Assembly: GCA_050291585.1 (NCBI GenBank)
Contig: JBNKKA010000052.1
Location: forward strand, 1-25,238
Direction: 5' to 3'
From: JASJCL01 sp050291585
GTDB lineage: Bacteria > Desulfobacterota > Desulfobacteria > Desulfobacterales > Desulfosarcinaceae
DNA: 25,238 nucleotides
In this document: positions 23,772 through 25,238 of the stretch, in pieces
Position numbering within the stretch: position 1 is the stretch's first letter
How the letters are laid out: every line of letters starts with the position of its first letter
The notes under the pieces: generated by a model
What the model saw: only the letters and a program-made list of their open reading frames with translations
Databases searched by the model: none
What the model was told of the DNA's origin: nothing
Made by a program: the position numbers and the translations under genes

Positions 23772-23786
23772 TTCTCGGATAGTTTG

Positions 23787-24245
23787 ATGGCGGTACACCG
23801 TTTTATTAAATCAAACTTCGATCTATGCACCGGATGCGGCATCTGCCAACTGGCCTGCAGCCATCGCCTGCTTGGGGGCTACAACCCCCACCGGGCCCTT
23901 CTCAAGATCACCCATTGCCAGGAAAACCTCTACCACCATCCGGTGGTCTGCAACCAGTGCCGCAATGCCTATTGCGCCAATGTGTGTCCGGTAAAGGCCA
24001 TTCAACGCAATCCGGCCACCGGCGCCATGGAGGTCGACCATGAGGTATGCGTGGGCTGCAATCTTTGCCAACGCTATTGCCCCATCGGTGTGGTGGGAGT
24101 GGATCCGGAGCTGAAGAAATCGGTTAAGTGCGATCTGTGCCAGGGCGATCCCCGCTGTGTGGCGGCTTGTCCCACGGGTGCTCTGGAACTGGCGGTAGTA
24201 GAAGCGGCCGAGGAAGAGGGCCAGACGGAGGTGGATCATGGCTGA
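23787..24245 (+). CDS. Polyferredoxin with four [4Fe-4S] motifs, AOR partner
   Basis: A 152-aa electron-transfer protein of the DMSO-reductase-B/HycB type. Four cysteine sets are visible: CTGCGICQLAC, CNQCRNAYCANVCP, CVGCNLCQRYCP and CDLCQGDPRCVAACP, consistent with four [4Fe-4S] clusters. ATG 23787 is used; a TTG at 23784 is less likely. The ribosome binding site is weak. Its stop overlaps the AOR start by 8 bases, so the two are translationally coupled, and it is almost certainly the redox subunit that takes electrons from the tungsten enzyme and passes them on to ferredoxin or another carrier. No signal peptide, so it is cytosolic. The terminator-like hairpin upstream suggests separate or attenuated expression from the transporter. 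Confidence 0.9.
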   Translation: MAVHRFIKSNFDLCTGCGICQLACSHRLLGGYNPHRALLKITHCQENLYHHPVVCNQCRNAYCANVCPVKAIQRNPATGAMEVDHEVCVGCNLCQRYCPIGVVGVDPELKKSVKCDLCQGDPRCVAACPTGALELAVVEAAEEEGQTEVDHG

Positions 24246-24923
24246 CGCCTGTGCCGCGAGAAATGCCTATGCCGGTCAATTCCTGGTGGTGGACCTCAGC
24301 CGTCAAAAGACCCACACAATTCCTTTGCCCGAGTGGTTGAAGACGGATTTTGTCGGCGGCAAGGGCTTTGGCGCCAAACTGCTCTACGACCTCACCCCCA
24401 CCGGTGTGGATCCCTTGGGACCCGAGAACGTCCTCCTCTTCATGACAGGACCCCTGACCGCCACGGCGGCCCCCAGCATGCGCGCCTGCGTGGTGACCAA
24501 ATCGCCCCTCACCGGCATCTATCTGGATTCCTTTTTCGGCGGGCGCTTCGGGCCGGAGATCAAGTATGCCGGCTACGACGGCCTGATCATCATCGGCCAG
24601 GCGGCGGAGCCCACCTACCTGTGGATCCAGGACGACACGGTCGAGTTCCGCTCGGCCAACGGGATCTGGGGCACCGATACATTGGAAGCCAACGCCTTGA
24701 TCAAGAAGGACCTGGCCGCCCCCCAAGCCCAGGTGGTGACCATCGGTCAAGCCGGTGAATACCAGGTGCCCTTCGCCCTGATCTGCTGTGAATACAACCG
24801 CCAGGCCGGCCGGGGCGGCGCCGGCGCCGTGATGGGATCCAAGAACCTCAAGGGGGTGGCCGTCTCAGGCAGCCGGCTGGTGCGTGTCCATGATATCGAA
24901 GCCTTCGAGACCGCCTGCCAGGG
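24238..24923 (+). CDS. Aldehyde ferredoxin oxidoreductase, N-terminal third, truncated at a junction
   Basis: Tungsten-bis-pterin enzyme that oxidises aldehydes to carboxylic acids with ferredoxin as acceptor. Only about 228 of the usual 600 residues are present: the AFOR N-terminal domain with VVDLSRQKTHTIPLP, FVGGKGFGAKLLYDL, GPLTATAAPSMRACVVTKSP, GIYLDSFFGGRFGPEIKYAG and NRQAGRGGAGAVMGSKNLKG, all typical. The [4Fe-4S]-binding cysteines and the catalytic domains lie in the missing part. After FETACQ the family text stops abruptly near 24920 and the frame runs only to a stop at 25011 in unrelated sequence. GGAGG at about 24228 sets the start. Coupled with the ferredoxin upstream. The break is probably not a natural truncation (see findings). 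Confidence 0.85.
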
Positions 24924-24969
24924 CCGGGGAACACAGGGTCATCCACACCGCGAGCAACAAGCGGGTCAT
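24916..24969 (-). CDS. 5' fragment of a gene for an exported protein (signal peptide only)
   Basis: On the minus strand an ATG at 24969 with GGAGAG 6 bases upstream starts MTRLLLAVWMTLCSPALA, a textbook Sec signal peptide ending in an A-x-A cleavage site. The frame then enters the antisense of the AOR gene, so only the start of the gene exists here. It is divergent from the Tat-signal ORF at 25034. Function unknown. Confidence 0.55.
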
Positions 24970-25033
24970 GGGGTTCTCTCCAGGTTCGGCGGACGCTACC
25001 ACCTCTGGTAAGGTCCGCTGCTCGGAGGATTCG

Positions 25034-25100
25034 ATGAAGCGACGGGACTTCCTGACCACGGCGGTGATCGGCGGCGCCGGCCTGGCGGCCTGCCAGGGAC
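25034..25100 (+). CDS. 5' fragment of a gene with a Tat (possibly lipoprotein) signal
   Basis: ATG 25034 with GGAGG at 25024-25028 begins MKRRDFLTTAVIGGAG, a twin-arginine signal (RRDFL) followed by a hydrophobic stretch and LAAC, which could be a lipobox. Such starts are common on DctP-type binding proteins and redox enzymes. The protein-like text ends at about 25100, where a histidine-kinase C-terminus begins in another frame. Although this frame stays open to the window end, the later residues do not belong to the same gene. Confidence 0.55.
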
Positions 25101-25155
25101 CGACGGCGGCGGCACCCGGTTTGTCATCCGTCTCCCCAAATCCGGCAAGCCGTGA
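25101..25155 (+). CDS. 3' fragment of a sensor histidine kinase gene
   Basis: The frame ending in TGA at 25153-25155 reads DGGGTRFVIRLPKSGKP, the typical last strand of a histidine-kinase ATPase domain (G-T-x-F-x-I-x-L-P). Nothing of the kinase upstream of this is present. It is followed 46 bases later by a response-regulator start, as in ordinary two-component operons. Confidence 0.6.
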
Positions 25156-25201
25156 ACAGCATACCCCGTTTAACACCTTACAAGCAGGGAGATCCGAACC
25201 C

Positions 25202-25238
25202 ATGCGCCCATCACGGATTCTGATCATCGACGACGAGA
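25202..25238 (+). CDS. Response regulator, first 12 codons (cut by window edge)
   Basis: ATG 25202 reads MRPSRILIIDDE, the first beta strand and acidic pair of a receiver (REC) domain, with AGGGAG about 10 bases upstream. The rest is beyond the window. The order kinase end then regulator start fits a two-component operon. Confidence 0.65.
   Translation, partial: MRPSRILIIDDE

Overview
The window looks like a chromosomal segment from a Gram-negative, anaerobic or microaerophilic bacterium, most plausibly a Desulfobacterota (deltaproteobacterial) lineage. The basis is gene content rather than a marker gene: Mla lipid-transport genes (outer membrane), a DUF6125-type cysteine-rich protein, two MttB-superfamily methyltransferases, and an aldehyde ferredoxin oxidoreductase with its own polyferredoxin. 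No rRNA, tRNA, CRISPR array or transposase was found.

Region by region. (1) 1-1120, minus strand: start of an mlaF ATPase (cut by the window edge) and mlaE permease behind a good sigma70-like promoter. (2) 1348-5750, plus strand: DUF6125-like protein, a possible 60-aa small protein on the minus strand, a PepT-like M20 peptidase, a membrane-anchored alpha/beta hydrolase and a small HEAT-like helical protein. (3) 5794-7194, minus strand: a SAM methyltransferase and a Mn-type superoxide dismutase. (4) About 7440-12345: visibly more A+T-rich than either flank, holding a very large unrecognised exported protein, a Spy/CpxP-like periplasmic protein and a broken SAM methyltransferase gene. It reads as acquired or decaying DNA. 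(5) 12360-14606, minus strand: MttB paralogue 1 and an SGNH hydrolase. (6) 14755-17377, plus strand: class V aminotransferase and MttB paralogue 2. (7) 17948-24923, plus strand: a GntR/FadR-type regulator, a complete branched-chain-amino-acid-type ABC transporter in the order ATPase-ATPase-permease-permease-binding protein, a 4x[4Fe-4S] ferredoxin and the N-terminal third of an aldehyde ferredoxin oxidoreductase (AOR). (8) 24916-25238: a mosaic of unrelated gene ends (signal-peptide start on minus, Tat signal start on plus, histidine-kinase C-terminus, response-regulator N-terminus). It looks like an assembly chimera or a very scrambled junction.

The coherent biology is in regions 5-7. Two non-pyrrolysine MttB-family proteins, an aminotransferase, an importer for a small amino-acid-like solute, an FCD-type GntR regulator and an AOR/ferredoxin pair form a plausible regulon for uptake and anaerobic demethylation of a quaternary amine (betaine-like compound), followed by oxidation of a derived aldehyde. 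Two TGGT-N3-ACCA palindromes upstream of the regulator are good operator candidates. The substrate, and the corrinoid protein such a pathway would need, are not visible here. The system assignment is inference from gene neighbourhood.
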